A stretch of DNA of 64,000 nucleotides. Source: Thalassospira profundimaris. Lineage in GTDB: Bacteria; Pseudomonadota; Alphaproteobacteria; Rhodospirillales; Thalassospiraceae. This document shows, in pieces, positions 48,775 through 58,058 of the stretch (position 1 is its first letter; the number at the start of each line of letters is the position of its first letter). The position numbers and the translations under genes were made by a program. The notes beneath the pieces were generated by a model. It did not search any database. It saw only the letters and a list, made by a program, of their open reading frames with translations, and was not told where the DNA came from. Location of the stretch: positions 85,528-149,527 of the forward strand of contig NZ_JPWI01000014.1 in NCBI RefSeq assembly GCF_003326795.1, given 5' to 3'.

Positions 48775-49566
48775 ATGCGCCGCCTTGCCAGATATCTTGC
48801 CCTGCCAGTTTTCCTGCTCACCGCCATTAATGCTCATGCCGAAGACATCACTGTCTTTGCCGCTGCCAGCCTGACCAACGCCGTTACTGCCGCCGCAAAG
48901 GCCTATGAACAGCAATCCGGTGATCGCATCGAGATATCATTTGCCAGTTCATCAACCCTTGCCCGCCAGATTGCGGCCGGTGCACCAGCAGACATGTTCA
49001 TCTCCGCCAATCAGAAATGGATGGACTGGTTATCTGAGCAGGACATGATCGAAGCTGACACCCGCAACAATATGGTCGCCAACGGACTTGTCGTAATAGC
49101 CCCCAACGACAGTGCCATTAACGCCATTTCATTGACCAAAGATACCGACATCACAGCACTTCTGGGTAATGATGATCGCATCGCAGTCGGCGATCCGGAC
49201 CACGTTCCCGCCGGTATCTATGCCCAACAGGCACTGAGTTATCTCGGCCAATGGGAAACGCTTGCCCCCCGTCTTGCCCGTGCCGACAATGTGCGCGCAG
49301 CACTTGCACTGGTCGAACGCGGTGAGGCCCCGCTTGGCATCGTCTATCGCACGGATGCCGCGATTACACAGGGTGTCAAAATCATTGGCACGTTCCCTGA
49401 TGACAGCCATCCGCCAATCACCTATCCAGTCGCCCTGATCAAGGATGCCGGTAACGACAGCAATGCCAATTTCCTTGCCTGGCTTTTGGGGGATGACGCA
49501 GGCAAGATTTTTACCGATTATGGATTTGATCAGATACAGCCAACCAATACAGGCACAGCAAAGTAA
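48775..49566 (+). CDS. modA: Molybdate ABC transporter substrate-binding protein ModA
   Basis: The 263-residue periplasmic product has a signal peptide (ending NAHA) and the ModA signatures: FAAASLTNAVTAAAKAY at the start of the mature part, FASSSTLARQIAAGAPADMFISANQKWMDWL, and the C-terminal region PEDSHPPITYPVALIKDA-like. It binds molybdate or tungstate. It overlaps modB by one base (TAATG). ModE control is shown by the upstream operator. Confidence 0.95.
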   Translation: MRRLARYLALPVFLLTAINAHAEDITVFAAASLTNAVTAAAKAYEQQSGDRIEISFASSSTLARQIAAGAPADMFISANQKWMDWLSEQDMIEADTRNNMVANGLVVIAPNDSAINAISLTKDTDITALLGNDDRIAVGDPDHVPAGIYAQQALSYLGQWETLAPRLARADNVRAALALVERGEAPLGIVYRTDAAITQGVKIIGTFPDDSHPPITYPVALIKDAGNDSNANFLAWLLGDDAGKIFTDYGFDQIQPTNTGTAK

Positions 49567-50258
49567 TGATCAGTTTGACGCCAGCAGAGATCGAAGCCCT
49601 GTTGCTGAGTTTGCGCATTTCGGGCGTCGCTGTTGCCTGTGCCCTGCCCTTTGCCATTCTGGTCGCAACCGCATTGGCACTTGGGCGGTTTCCCGGACGC
49701 TTCATTCTTGATGCCATAGTGCATCTGCCGCTGATCTTGCCGCCGGTCGTGATGGGCTATTTGCTACTGATCGGCTTTGGCACCCGCGCCCCGCTTGGCG
49801 CTTGGCTTTATGAAACCTTTGACGTTCGCTTTGTCTTTAGCTGGACGGGGGCGGCACTGGCGTCAGCCATTGTCAGCTTCCCGTTTCAGGTCCGCGCCAT
49901 CCGGCTCAGTCTTGAAAACGTCAATAGCGGCTTGTATCAGGCGGCTGAAACGCTTGGCGCCGGGCCGATTGACCGGTTCTTTTCGCTAACCTTGCCCTTG
50001 GCTTTGCCCGGTATCATTGCCGGTGCGATTACTGCCTTTGCTGCAAGTCTTGGGGAATTCGGGGCCATCATTACCTTTGTTTCAAACATTCCGGGTGAAA
50101 CGCGGACATTACCCCTTGCGATCTATACCGCAATCCAGACCCCCGGCGGCGAACTTGCCGCAGCACGACTTGCCGCACTCTCCATCGGGCTTGCCTTTGG
50201 CGGACTGCTCCTGTCCGAGATTGCCATGCGCCATATCCGCAAAAGGGCCACGGCATGA
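49566..50258 (+). CDS. modB: Molybdate ABC transporter permease ModB
   Basis: The 230-residue inner-membrane product has about five membrane segments and the permease EAA loop AAETLGAGPIDRFFSLTLPLALPGI, with GEFGAIITFVSNIPGETRTLPLAIYT typical of ModB. It overlaps modA by one base and modC by four bases (ATGA), which implies translational coupling. Confidence 0.95.
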   Translation: MISLTPAEIEALLLSLRISGVAVACALPFAILVATALALGRFPGRFILDAIVHLPLILPPVVMGYLLLIGFGTRAPLGAWLYETFDVRFVFSWTGAALASAIVSFPFQVRAIRLSLENVNSGLYQAAETLGAGPIDRFFSLTLPLALPGIIAGAITAFAASLGEFGAIITFVSNIPGETRTLPLAIYTAIQTPGGELAAARLAALSIGLAFGGLLLSEIAMRHIRKRATA

Positions 50259-51391
50259 GCATCCATCTTTCGATCCGACACAAGATTGGCAAGCTTGACC
50301 TTGATGCGGATTTCCACATCAAGGAACCCGGTATCACGGCCCTGTTCGGCCCGTCAGGAAGTGGCAAAACCAGTCTGATCAATATCATCGCCGGACTGGA
50401 ACGCCCCGACACGGGGCGCATAGAGATAAGCGAACATGTTGTTTTCGATCATGCCCGGCAAATCAACCTGCCGACGCGACACCGGCGCGTTGGTTATGTA
50501 TTTCAGGATGCCCGCCTGTTTCCCCACAAGACCGTCAGCGAAAACCTTTATTTCGGGGCACGTCGGAATGCCGACAAACTGAACCGCGAAGAACAGACTG
50601 CCATTCTTGAGATGCTCGGCATTTCACCCTTGATGGGGCGCCGTCCCGCAGCCCTTTCCGGTGGTGAAAAGCAGCGTGTGGCACTTGGCCGCGCCTTGCT
50701 TGCAAACCCTGATATCCTGCTTCTGGATGAGCCGTTATCGGCCCTTGATCACGCCCGCAAACAGGAAATCCTTCCCTATTTCGAGTGGCTGCGTGACCAC
50801 CGCAGAATCCCGATCCTGTATGTCACCCATGCGATCGACGAAGTCGCCCGCCTTGCCGACCATTTGGTGGTGATTGATCAGGGCAAAACACTGGCCAGCG
50901 GTTCGGTGTTTGACATGCTGGGCCGTAGCGACCTGCCCCCGCTTGCCGGACAGTTCGACGCCGGAACGGTTCTGCCTGCCCGGATCGTCAGTCGCGATCC
51001 CAAGGCCGAGGTAAGCTTCCTTGAATGCGCCGGACAGCGCATTGTCGTCCCGTATCTTGGACGCCCGGCCAGCCATCAGGTCCGCCTGCATATCCGCGCC
51101 CGTGATGTCATGATTGCGCGGACAGCACCATCGGGAATCAGTGCCAATAACATTATCCCGGTGACCATTACCGACATCAGCGATCTGGACGGGGATACGG
51201 TCGATATCAGCCTGTGCTTTGGCCATGATGCCGATGCATCACTTTTCGCCGCAACCAGCGGACGGCCGACCTTGCATGCGCGTATCACGCGATGGTCCGC
51301 CGGGCGGCTCAATCTTGAACGTCATCAAAAGGTCTTTGCGGTGATAAAATCTGTGACAGTGGATGGTCAGCTGTCTGACCATTCACTTTGA
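50255..51391 (+). CDS. modC: Molybdate ABC transporter ATPase ModC
   Basis: The 378-residue product has Walker A GPSGSGKTS, Q-loop YVFQDARLFPH, signature LSGGEKQRVALGRAL, Walker B ILLLDEPLSALD and H-loop YVTHAIDE, followed by a C-terminal TOBE/Mop-like molybdate-binding domain (about 300-370). The C-terminal domain may give feedback inhibition by molybdate. It ends the modABC operon, convergent with the modE-like gene. Confidence 0.95.
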   Translation: MSIHLSIRHKIGKLDLDADFHIKEPGITALFGPSGSGKTSLINIIAGLERPDTGRIEISEHVVFDHARQINLPTRHRRVGYVFQDARLFPHKTVSENLYFGARRNADKLNREEQTAILEMLGISPLMGRRPAALSGGEKQRVALGRALLANPDILLLDEPLSALDHARKQEILPYFEWLRDHRRIPILYVTHAIDEVARLADHLVVIDQGKTLASGSVFDMLGRSDLPPLAGQFDAGTVLPARIVSRDPKAEVSFLECAGQRIVVPYLGRPASHQVRLHIRARDVMIARTAPSGISANNIIPVTITDISDLDGDTVDISLCFGHDADASLFAATSGRPTLHARITRWSAGRLNLERHQKVFAVIKSVTVDGQLSDHSL

Positions 51392-51419
51392 CAGAATTCC
51401 GGCCACACTCCCCGATCCG

Positions 51420-51785
51420 TCAGTCAGCTTGGGGATTCTCTGCCAATGACGCAGCCAGTTGATCCAGTTCGTCCTTGATGGCGTCCTGCACCTTGTCACG
51501 GGCTGTTTGATAAATCTCGATGATCCGGATGCCGGTTGGCGTCAGGGTCGCGCCACCATGCGCACGTCCGCCGATACTGGTTTCGATTACAGGCTCGCTG
51601 AAACACTTGTTTAGCTCGTCAATCAGCAGCCATGCCCGGCGATAGGACATCCCCATCGACCGTGCTGCGGCCGAAATCGAACGATGCTCTTCGACCGCGC
51701 GCAACAGATCGACCTTGCCATAGCCAAGGCGGACTGCGCCGGGCAGTTCAATTTTCAGTCGGACTTTAAGATCATCACCAGTCAT
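51420..51785 (-). CDS. Single-domain ModE-type regulator
   Basis: The 121-residue product is the ModE DNA-binding domain alone: AVRLGYGKVDLLRAVEEHRSI, SAAARSMGMSYRRAWLLIDELN, GGRAHGGATLTPTG. Full-length ModE (about 260 residues) carries two C-terminal TOBE domains that bind molybdate; none is encoded here, so molybdate sensing is unexplained or lies elsewhere. The start at 51785 fits the family; the ribosome site is weak. It lies tail-to-tail with modC, and the box before modA is its expected target. Confidence 0.85.
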   Translation of the reverse strand: MTGDDLKVRLKIELPGAVRLGYGKVDLLRAVEEHRSISAAARSMGMSYRRAWLLIDELNKCFSEPVIETSIGGRAHGGATLTPTGIRIIEIYQTARDKVQDAIKDELDQLAASLAENPQAD

Positions 51786-51866
51786 TGCGACACAATATCC
51801 CGACCGGCATTTGACCGCCAAGATCAAAGATCGTCATGCACCGCGCCAAATGGTGAATATGTGTCG

Positions 51867-52805
51867 TCAGGCAACCGGCGTGATCAGTTCAGCACGCTCA
51901 TCCCAGGCGTTGAGATTATCCACAACAAGCTGTGCCATTGCGTCGCGTGTTTCAACCGTGCCGCTGGCGTGATGCGGATAGAGGACAACATTATCAAGCG
52001 CGGCAAAGGCGCGGTCCATATGCGGTTCGTTGTAAAACACATCCAAACCCGCCCCTGCGATCACATTATTCTGCAAGGCGTCTATCAGTGCCGGCTCATC
52101 GACAACCGAACCGCGTGCAATATTAATTACAAAGCCATCTGCCCCCAATGCAGACAGAACATCGGCATTGATGATGCCCTGTGTCGCAGCCCCGCCCGGG
52201 CAGGACAGCATCAGAATATCTGCCCAACGCGCCAGTTCGACAAGATCGTCAAAGAACTGGTAATCGACCGGCTTGGGGTTGCGGCCAAAATAACCGATCT
52301 CAAGCCCGCTTGGTTCTGCCCGCGATGCAATCGCCTGCCCGATCCGACCAAGCCCGACGATGCCGAGCTTCTTACCCCGCACAGACCGGGTTAGTGCCAT
52401 CGGCCCGTTGGCAGACCATTTGCCACTGCGTGCCCAGTCATCACCCTTCACCAGATTGCGCAAAGCCGCGTGCATCAGCATGATTGCAGTATCGGCCACA
52501 TCATCGGTCAGGATATCGGGGGTGGTTGAAACCCGAATACCGCGCGCACGGCAGGCTTCAAGATCAATCAGATCATGTCCAACACCAAAACTTGTGATGA
52601 CTTCGAGATTGGGAAGCCGGTCCATCAATTCGACAGACAATCCAAACCGCGCCGAAGTCACCACCGCAGTGATCTTGTCCCCCGTCTCATTCAGAAAAGC
52701 CTCGGCATCTTTGATAAGATCAAAACGATGCAGATCATACCGCCCGGCAAGCAGGGCGGTATAGGCCGGACGAATGTCGGTGATAGCAAGCACGGATCGG
52801 ATCAT
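51867..52805 (-). CDS. D-2-hydroxyacid dehydrogenase (NAD(P)H, glyoxylate/hydroxypyruvate-reductase-like)
   Basis: The 312-residue product has the Rossmann motif GLGRIGQAIASRAEPSG, catalytic Arg in NIARGSVVDE, Glu in GLDVFYNEP and His in YPHHASGT, the full set of the family. It reduces short 2-oxoacids such as glyoxylate or hydroxypyruvate, most likely in the cytosol; the exact substrate is not readable. I chose ATG 52805 (MIRSVLAITDIRP); the frame runs 28 codons further upstream without homology. It stands alone. Confidence 0.9.
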   Translation of the reverse strand: MIRSVLAITDIRPAYTALLAGRYDLHRFDLIKDAEAFLNETGDKITAVVTSARFGLSVELMDRLPNLEVITSFGVGHDLIDLEACRARGIRVSTTPDILTDDVADTAIMLMHAALRNLVKGDDWARSGKWSANGPMALTRSVRGKKLGIVGLGRIGQAIASRAEPSGLEIGYFGRNPKPVDYQFFDDLVELARWADILMLSCPGGAATQGIINADVLSALGADGFVINIARGSVVDEPALIDALQNNVIAGAGLDVFYNEPHMDRAFAALDNVVLYPHHASGTVETRDAMAQLVVDNLNAWDERAELITPVA

Positions 52806-53134
52806 GGTCAGGCTTTCGTTGGGGCAACCAGAGTTCGAAGCTATCCAAATCAGCCTTGTGAAACAAGTTGATAAGGAAAACAACAGCACCCCGAAAATGC
52901 GTTTAACAATTCTCTCTTAACAAGAAAGTTAACGCCATCTGATATCCGCCATGACGCGACAGGTTTCTGGCATCCTGATGAAAAGAAGGTTTTCACCTAT
53001 GGCCATCCTGCACCTTTACGAGTTTGCGAAAGCCCCGACGACCATAGATCAAACATAAAGAAGCCCGACCACCGGACGAAACGGGTGATCGGGCGAGGAA
53101 TAAGGGAAACTTTTATTGTGGTTTCTTGGGGAGG
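52806..53134. other. Intergenic region between hydroxyacid dehydrogenase and tartrate dehydrogenase
   Basis: No gene is visible. Repeated TTAAC/GTTAAC motifs occur around 52900-52935, probably at the hydroxyacid dehydrogenase promoter. The right part holds the hairpin at 53063-53094 that terminates the tartrate dehydrogenase gene. Confidence 0.5.
53063..53094 (-). terminator. Terminator of the tartrate/D-malate dehydrogenase gene
   Basis: GCCCGA-c-CACC pairs with GGTG-a-TCGGGC (53063-53073, 53084-53094), one mismatch in 11; the minus-strand tail is TTCTTTATGTTT. Confidence 0.68.
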
Positions 53135-54217
53135 TTAACCTTGCTGGCGCACGGCATCGGCGATTGCCTTGCCGCAGGTTACGGTATTTGCCGTACCGCC
53201 AAGGTCGCCGGTGCGCAGTTCCGTGGACAACAGAACCTGTTCAATTGCCCGCATGATCCCGTCATGGGCATCGGTATGACCAAGATGATCAAGCATCATT
53301 GCCCCGGACCAGATCTGGCCAATCGGGTTGGCAATGCCTTTGCCCGCAATATCCGGTGCCGAACCATGGACCGGCTCGAACAGGGACGGGAATTTGCGTT
53401 CCGGGTTGATATTGCCCGACGGGGCGATACCAATCGTTCCGGTACAAGCCGGACCAAGGTCAGACAGGATATCGCCAAACAGGTTGGACGCGACAACAAC
53501 GTCAAAGCGATCCGGATTCATGACAAACTGTGCAGTCAGAATATCGATATGATATTTGTCCCAGCTTACATCCGGATAGGACTTTGCCATTTCGATAACG
53601 CGCTCGTCCCAATATGGCATGGTGATCGAGATGCCATTGGACTTGGTCGCCGATGTCAAATGCTTGCGCGGGCGTTTCTGGGCCAGTTCGAACGCGTATT
53701 TCAGGATGCGATCAACACCGACACGCGACATGACGGTTTCCTGAATGACAATCTCGCGATCTGTCCCCGGATACATTTTCCCGCCGACCGAAGAATATTC
53801 ACCTTCGGTGTTTTCGCGAACCACATAGAAATCAATATCACCCGGCTTGCGACCGGCAAGTGGTGAAGGCACACCGGGCATCAATTTGGCCGGACGCAAA
53901 TTGACATACTGATCAAAATCACGCCGGAACTGGATTAGCGACCCCCACAGTGAAATGTGATCGGGAACCGTATCAGGCCAGCCCACTGCACCAAAGAAGA
54001 TGGCGTCATGATTGCCAATCTGACTTTTCCAGTCATCAGGCATCATCTGGCCATGTTTAAGATAATAGTCACAGGACCCGAATTCGAACGTATCAAATGT
54101 CAGATCAATCCCGTAGACCTCGGCTGCGGCTTCAAGAACGCGCACGCCTTCGGGCATGACTTCCGTGCCGATACCATCACCGGCAATCACCGCGATCTTA
54201 TGTTTGTTACCAGCCAT
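53135..54217 (-). CDS. Tartrate / D-malate dehydrogenase (IPMDH family)
   Basis: The 360-residue product is a beta-decarboxylating dehydrogenase: IAVIAGDGIGTEVMPEG start, DHISLWGSLIQFRRDFDQYVNLRP, VVRENTEGEYSSVGG and the metal/NAD region NLFGDILSDLGP, EPVHGSAPDIAGKGIANP. The WGxLI and DQYVNLRP stretches are typical of TtuC/DmlA (tartrate dehydrogenase/decarboxylase, D-malate dehydrogenase) rather than LeuB. It lies divergent from a LysR regulator of the DmlR/TtuA kind, matching that assignment. It needs Mn2+/K+ and NAD+ in known members. Confidence 0.88.
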   Translation of the reverse strand: MAGNKHKIAVIAGDGIGTEVMPEGVRVLEAAAEVYGIDLTFDTFEFGSCDYYLKHGQMMPDDWKSQIGNHDAIFFGAVGWPDTVPDHISLWGSLIQFRRDFDQYVNLRPAKLMPGVPSPLAGRKPGDIDFYVVRENTEGEYSSVGGKMYPGTDREIVIQETVMSRVGVDRILKYAFELAQKRPRKHLTSATKSNGISITMPYWDERVIEMAKSYPDVSWDKYHIDILTAQFVMNPDRFDVVVASNLFGDILSDLGPACTGTIGIAPSGNINPERKFPSLFEPVHGSAPDIAGKGIANPIGQIWSGAMMLDHLGHTDAHDGIMRAIEQVLLSTELRTGDLGGTANTVTCGKAIADAVRQQG

Positions 54218-54370
54218 TTGAACTTTTCCTCCTCTGAATATCGTCAGGTCGTCGGCACGCTTTGACAGGTGGAAACCGGCCTTATTCGTTGGGGCTACCC
54301 TGCTGCGCTGTTGTCACCACATCCGAACCTGCGATGTTTTTCCGAACAATATGTGCAGTGTAGATTTTTT

Positions 54371-54387
54371 AATTATTCAGTATAATT
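54371..54387. promoter_or_regulatory. Candidate LysR operator upstream of the tartrate dehydrogenase gene
   Basis: AATTAT-N5-ATAATT is a perfect inverted repeat fitting T-N11-A (T at 54373, A at 54385). It lies between the divergent dehydrogenase and lysR genes, in an AT-rich block. Confidence 0.55.
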
Positions 54388-54424
54388 TCTGATTATTTAT
54401 TTCATTCTGTCGCACAGGTTAATA

Positions 54425-55333
54425 ATGTCATCAGATAGTGATCTCGGGTTTTTCGTCCTTCTGGTTCGCAAGGGAAGCCTGAGTGCCGCAGCCCAGGAGC
54501 TTAATCTGTCTCCGCCTGCTGTCAGCAAACGGCTGGCAAAGCTTGAAGACCGGCTGGGCGTGCGATTGCTGAACCGCACGACACGACGGATCAGCATGAC
54601 CAGCGAGGGCGAAGCCTATTATCAAAGCGCCATCCGGATCATGCACGACATCGAGGAACTCGAAGAACGGGTTTCGCATGCAAGCGAAAACCCCAGCGGT
54701 CTTTTGCGCATTAATGCCACCTTCGGCTTTGGTCGCAAATATGTCGCCCCGGTAATCGCCGAGTTTTCCCACCTGTACCCCAATGTCGAAGTACAGCTTC
54801 TTTTGACAGACGCCCCGATGAATATGGTCGAAGAAGGCATTGATCTTGGCATCCGTATCGGTGGCTTGCCCAATTCACGTATCCGGGCCCGCAAGCTTCT
54901 GGATAACCGGCGCTTTCTATGTGCGGCACCGGCCTATATCGAAAAGCACGGCATGCCGCGCAATCTGACCGATCTGATCAACCACAATTGCATCATCCTG
55001 CGTCAGGACAATGATGTTTATGATGTCTGGAAATTACAGCGTGGTCAGCATTCCGAAACCGTCAAGGTTCACGGCACACTCAGCAGCAATGATGGCGAGA
55101 TCGCGCTTGGCTGGGTGATGGACGGGCTGGGCATCATGCTGCGTTCCGAATGGGATATTGCGCGTCACGTCAATGCCGGTCGCCTGCAACTGGTCTTGCC
55201 GCACTATGCTCATGTCGATGCCGATATTTACGCTGTCTATCCGGAACGTCATAACCTGTCGGCAAAGGTCCGTATTTTCATCGACTTCCTGCACCGGAAC
55301 TTGCGCAGGAATGCGACGGCATCCATTCAATAG
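54425..55333 (+). CDS. LysR regulator, DmlR/TtuA type
   Basis: The 302-residue product has the LysR helix-turn-helix (SLSAAAQELNLSPPAVSKRLAKLEDRLG) and the long effector domain of the CrgA/DmlR group (LLRINATFGFGRKYVAPVIAEF, DLGIRIGGLPNSR, FLCAAPAYIEKHG). DmlR activates D-malate dehydrogenase in E. coli, in line with the divergent neighbour here. The ATG at 54425 follows an ACAGG ribosome site. The end of the gene faces the dihydroxyacetone-kinase operon. Confidence 0.9.
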   Translation: MSSDSDLGFFVLLVRKGSLSAAAQELNLSPPAVSKRLAKLEDRLGVRLLNRTTRRISMTSEGEAYYQSAIRIMHDIEELEERVSHASENPSGLLRINATFGFGRKYVAPVIAEFSHLYPNVEVQLLLTDAPMNMVEEGIDLGIRIGGLPNSRIRARKLLDNRRFLCAAPAYIEKHGMPRNLTDLINHNCIILRQDNDVYDVWKLQRGQHSETVKVHGTLSSNDGEIALGWVMDGLGIMLRSEWDIARHVNAGRLQLVLPHYAHVDADIYAVYPERHNLSAKVRIFIDFLHRNLRRNATASIQ

Positions 55334-55361
55334 ATGTGACACCGGATGGCAGATACCGAAC

Positions 55362-55399
55362 AAAAAACGGGCACCGGCAGACGAAGCTGACGATGCCCG
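55362..55399 (-). terminator. Terminator of the dihydroxyacetone-kinase operon
   Basis: On the minus strand CGGGCA (complement of TGCCCG 55394-55399) pairs with TGCCCG (complement of 55368-55373) and is followed by six Ts. Confidence 0.65.
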
Positions 55400-55428
55400 G
55401 AGAGTGGGAAGAATGAAAAATCCGACGA

Positions 55429-57051
55429 TTACTTGCTGAGATCCTCAAATAGGCGGGCGACGGCTTCTGCTCCCGGGTCGATGTGACCTTCCAGCTGTTG
55501 GGCATTGATATAGGACGCACGCCCTGCCTTGGCCTTCACGATGGTCGAGGTATGAACAGCCCCTTTGCGCGCAGCATCGGCCGCAGCCCCCATGCCCTTG
55601 GCCTCAAGTGCATCGAGGGCAGGTTTCAGGGCATCGACCATGGTGCGATCCCCCAATTGCGCACCGCCGATTTGCTGCATGCGTTCCAACCCCTCCTTCA
55701 GGGCTGAGACCATCGAACGGCCGCTTGATGCCGCATCACCGGCAGCGGTAAAGAAAATCGCCAGAAGTACGCCCGATGATCCGCCCATTGTCTGGCTCAA
55801 CTCCTGCCCGATGGCGCGCAGAAGCTGGGTGTGATCTGCCAGCGGCAAACGATCCAGCGCCCCCATCAGTGCCCTCGCCGCACCGGCCAATGTCGATCCG
55901 GTATCGCCATCCCCGGATTTGGCATCAAGAGCATTCAGATCGCTTTCTGCATCAATCAGCACGTGACAGCATTGCGTCAGAAACGCTGCTGTCTGGCGAT
56001 GTTCCGACGGGATCGGCTGGATCGGCGTAAGACCATCAGGCAGTTCGACAACACTCACCGGCTTGATCGGATGGCATCCGGGCCAGGCCGCAGGCGCGCA
56101 GGGGGCAGAAAGCCACGCATGATCCTCGGCACTCAGCGGATAGACCGAAACCGAAAAACCGCGCATATCAAGTGACGTCATCATTGCCGCCGGACCGACA
56201 ATGAATTTCAGGTTCTTGGCAATGGACGAATTGGCCAGATCATTGGCAAGGATCGCCATTTCAAGCACCGAAGTTCCGCCAAGATTATTGAGCAACACGA
56301 CATGCGGCTTGTTTTCCACCACTGCCGCAAGTTTCGCCGTGACGGCCGCCATTGCCTGTTCGGCATTGTGATAATCAATCTGCTGAACGCCCGCCTCACC
56401 GTGAATGCCAAGACCAAGTTCGGCCTTACCGGCCTCGATCCGGTTTTCCTTGGGAGACCCCGGCACCGTACATGTATCAAGCGACATACCGATCGACTTT
56501 GTTCCGGCAATAACCCGCTCCGCAGCTGCGGTTACATCCTCAAGGGATGCACCACTTTCGGCCATCGCACCGGCGATCTTGTGCACGAACAATGTGCCCG
56601 CAACGCCGCGCGGCTGTGGAAGATCGGGCAAGGCAATATCATCATCGACAATGACAATATTGACCTTAAGCCCAAAGGCCCGCGCCCGTTCAGCCGCTAG
56701 ACCAAAATTAAGCCGGTCACCGGTATAGTTTTTGACAATCAACAGACATCCGGCCGGGCCCGTTACTGACAGAATACCGGCAAGGACGGCGTCAACGGAC
56801 GGGGATGCAAATACATCACCGCACACAGCAGCTGTTAGCATACCCGCACCGACAAAACCGGCATGGGCGGGTTCATGACCGGAACCACCCCCTGAAACCA
56901 GTGCAACCTTGGACTTGTCCCAGTCATTGCGCACCACCACGCGAATATGCGGATAGCCGTCAATTCGGGCCAGTCTGCCACCTGATGCCTTGATTACACC
57001 GTCGATGGCCTCGGTTACGATTGCGTCTTTATTGTTTATGAATTGGGCCAT
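55429..57051 (-). CDS. Dihydroxyacetone kinase, DhaK-DhaL fusion (ATP-dependent)
   Basis: The 540-residue product has DhaK (residues 1-320: LVSGGGSGHEPAHAGFVGAG, with the substrate-binding His in GIHGEAG near residue 217) joined to DhaL (about 350-540: DAKSGDGDTGSTLAGAARAL, GGSSGVLLAIFF). Having both parts in one chain, it uses ATP rather than the PTS, and phosphorylates dihydroxyacetone (or a similar triose or tetrose) to dihydroxyacetone phosphate. It is the last gene of the ABC-transporter operon, 11 bases after an ATPase gene, with AAGGAG before the ATG. The context suggests it acts on an imported or derived substrate. Confidence 0.93.
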   Translation of the reverse strand: MAQFINNKDAIVTEAIDGVIKASGGRLARIDGYPHIRVVVRNDWDKSKVALVSGGGSGHEPAHAGFVGAGMLTAAVCGDVFASPSVDAVLAGILSVTGPAGCLLIVKNYTGDRLNFGLAAERARAFGLKVNIVIVDDDIALPDLPQPRGVAGTLFVHKIAGAMAESGASLEDVTAAAERVIAGTKSIGMSLDTCTVPGSPKENRIEAGKAELGLGIHGEAGVQQIDYHNAEQAMAAVTAKLAAVVENKPHVVLLNNLGGTSVLEMAILANDLANSSIAKNLKFIVGPAAMMTSLDMRGFSVSVYPLSAEDHAWLSAPCAPAAWPGCHPIKPVSVVELPDGLTPIQPIPSEHRQTAAFLTQCCHVLIDAESDLNALDAKSGDGDTGSTLAGAARALMGALDRLPLADHTQLLRAIGQELSQTMGGSSGVLLAIFFTAAGDAASSGRSMVSALKEGLERMQQIGGAQLGDRTMVDALKPALDALEAKGMGAAADAARKGAVHTSTIVKAKAGRASYINAQQLEGHIDPGAEAVARLFEDLSK

Positions 57052-57062
57052 ATTGAACTCCT

Positions 57063-58058
57063 TCAGGCCACCCGAGCGCCGTCGGCGCCGAAGTAGAATG
57101 GTTTGCTCGGACGAATTTTAACGATGTCACCGTTTTTAAGTTCGGTATGCGCGTCTGTGACCGTAATCAGGTCATGCGACTTGAATGTCAGATGAAGCCG
57201 GGTCTGATCCCCCAGATGCTCCACCCTTTGAACAAAGCTGTCCTCACCCTCGCCCTGAATGATCTGTTCGGGGCGCAGGCCGATATTGACGGCGCCGCTG
57301 GGCGCACCGGCAAAAACGTCAGCTGGCAGAACGTTGATGCGCGGCTGACCAAGACGACTGGCCGCATAGATGCTGACCGGGTCTTCATAAATCTCGCGCG
57401 GGGAGCCGAACTGCACCAGCCGCCCGTGATCTAGCACTCCGACATGGGTTGCCATGGTCATGGCTTCGATCTGATCGTGAGTAACATAAAGCAATGTTGC
57501 CCCTGAATCCGCCTGAATGGATTTAAGCTCCACCCTGAGGTCCGCACGCAATTTCGCATCCAGAGAACTCAGTGGTTCATCCATCAGATAGACCGAAGGT
57601 TTACGGACCAGTGCACGACCGATTGAGACGCGCTGCATTTCACCACCTGAAAGCTCGGTCGCCTTATTATCAAGCTTGTGCCTGATCTGAAGGATGTCGG
57701 CGATTTCATCGACCTTGCGCCTGATCTGATCTTGCGGGGTTTTCAGGATCGGGGATTTCAGCGGGAATTCCAGATTTTCACGCACCGTCATATGCGGATA
57801 CAGCGAATATTGCTGGAACACCATGGCGACATCGCGCTGGGCGGGTGTCAGCCCGGTCATGTCACGCCCGTCGATCATGATGTGACCTGCATCAGGTACA
57901 TCAAGCCCCGACACCATTCGAAGTGTCGTTGTCTTGCCCGCCCCGGTCGGCCCAAGAAGAACCACAAACGACCCGTCGGGAATTGTCATTGTGACATTAT
58001 CAAGTGCCACATCAGCACCAAAACGCTTGGTGACACCGCTTAAACTTACCTCAGCCAT
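57063..58058 (-). CDS. CUT1-type ABC transporter ATPase (second)
   Basis: The 331-residue product has Walker A GPTGAGKTT, signature LSGGEMQRVSIGRAL, Walker B YLMDEPLSSLDAK and a TOBE/OB-fold C-terminal domain (about 235-330), as in MalK/UgpC relatives. Its Walker A reads PTGAGKTT where the other copy has PSGCGKTT. It begins inside the end of the previous ATPase gene (8-base overlap) with AAGGAG 8 bases upstream of ATG 58058. Two ATPases with one pair of permeases suggests a heterodimeric nucleotide-binding pair. Confidence 0.92.
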   Translation of the reverse strand: MAEVSLSGVTKRFGADVALDNVTMTIPDGSFVVLLGPTGAGKTTTLRMVSGLDVPDAGHIMIDGRDMTGLTPAQRDVAMVFQQYSLYPHMTVRENLEFPLKSPILKTPQDQIRRKVDEIADILQIRHKLDNKATELSGGEMQRVSIGRALVRKPSVYLMDEPLSSLDAKLRADLRVELKSIQADSGATLLYVTHDQIEAMTMATHVGVLDHGRLVQFGSPREIYEDPVSIYAASRLGQPRINVLPADVFAGAPSGAVNIGLRPEQIIQGEGEDSFVQRVEHLGDQTRLHLTFKSHDLITVTDAHTELKNGDIVKIRPSKPFYFGADGARVA

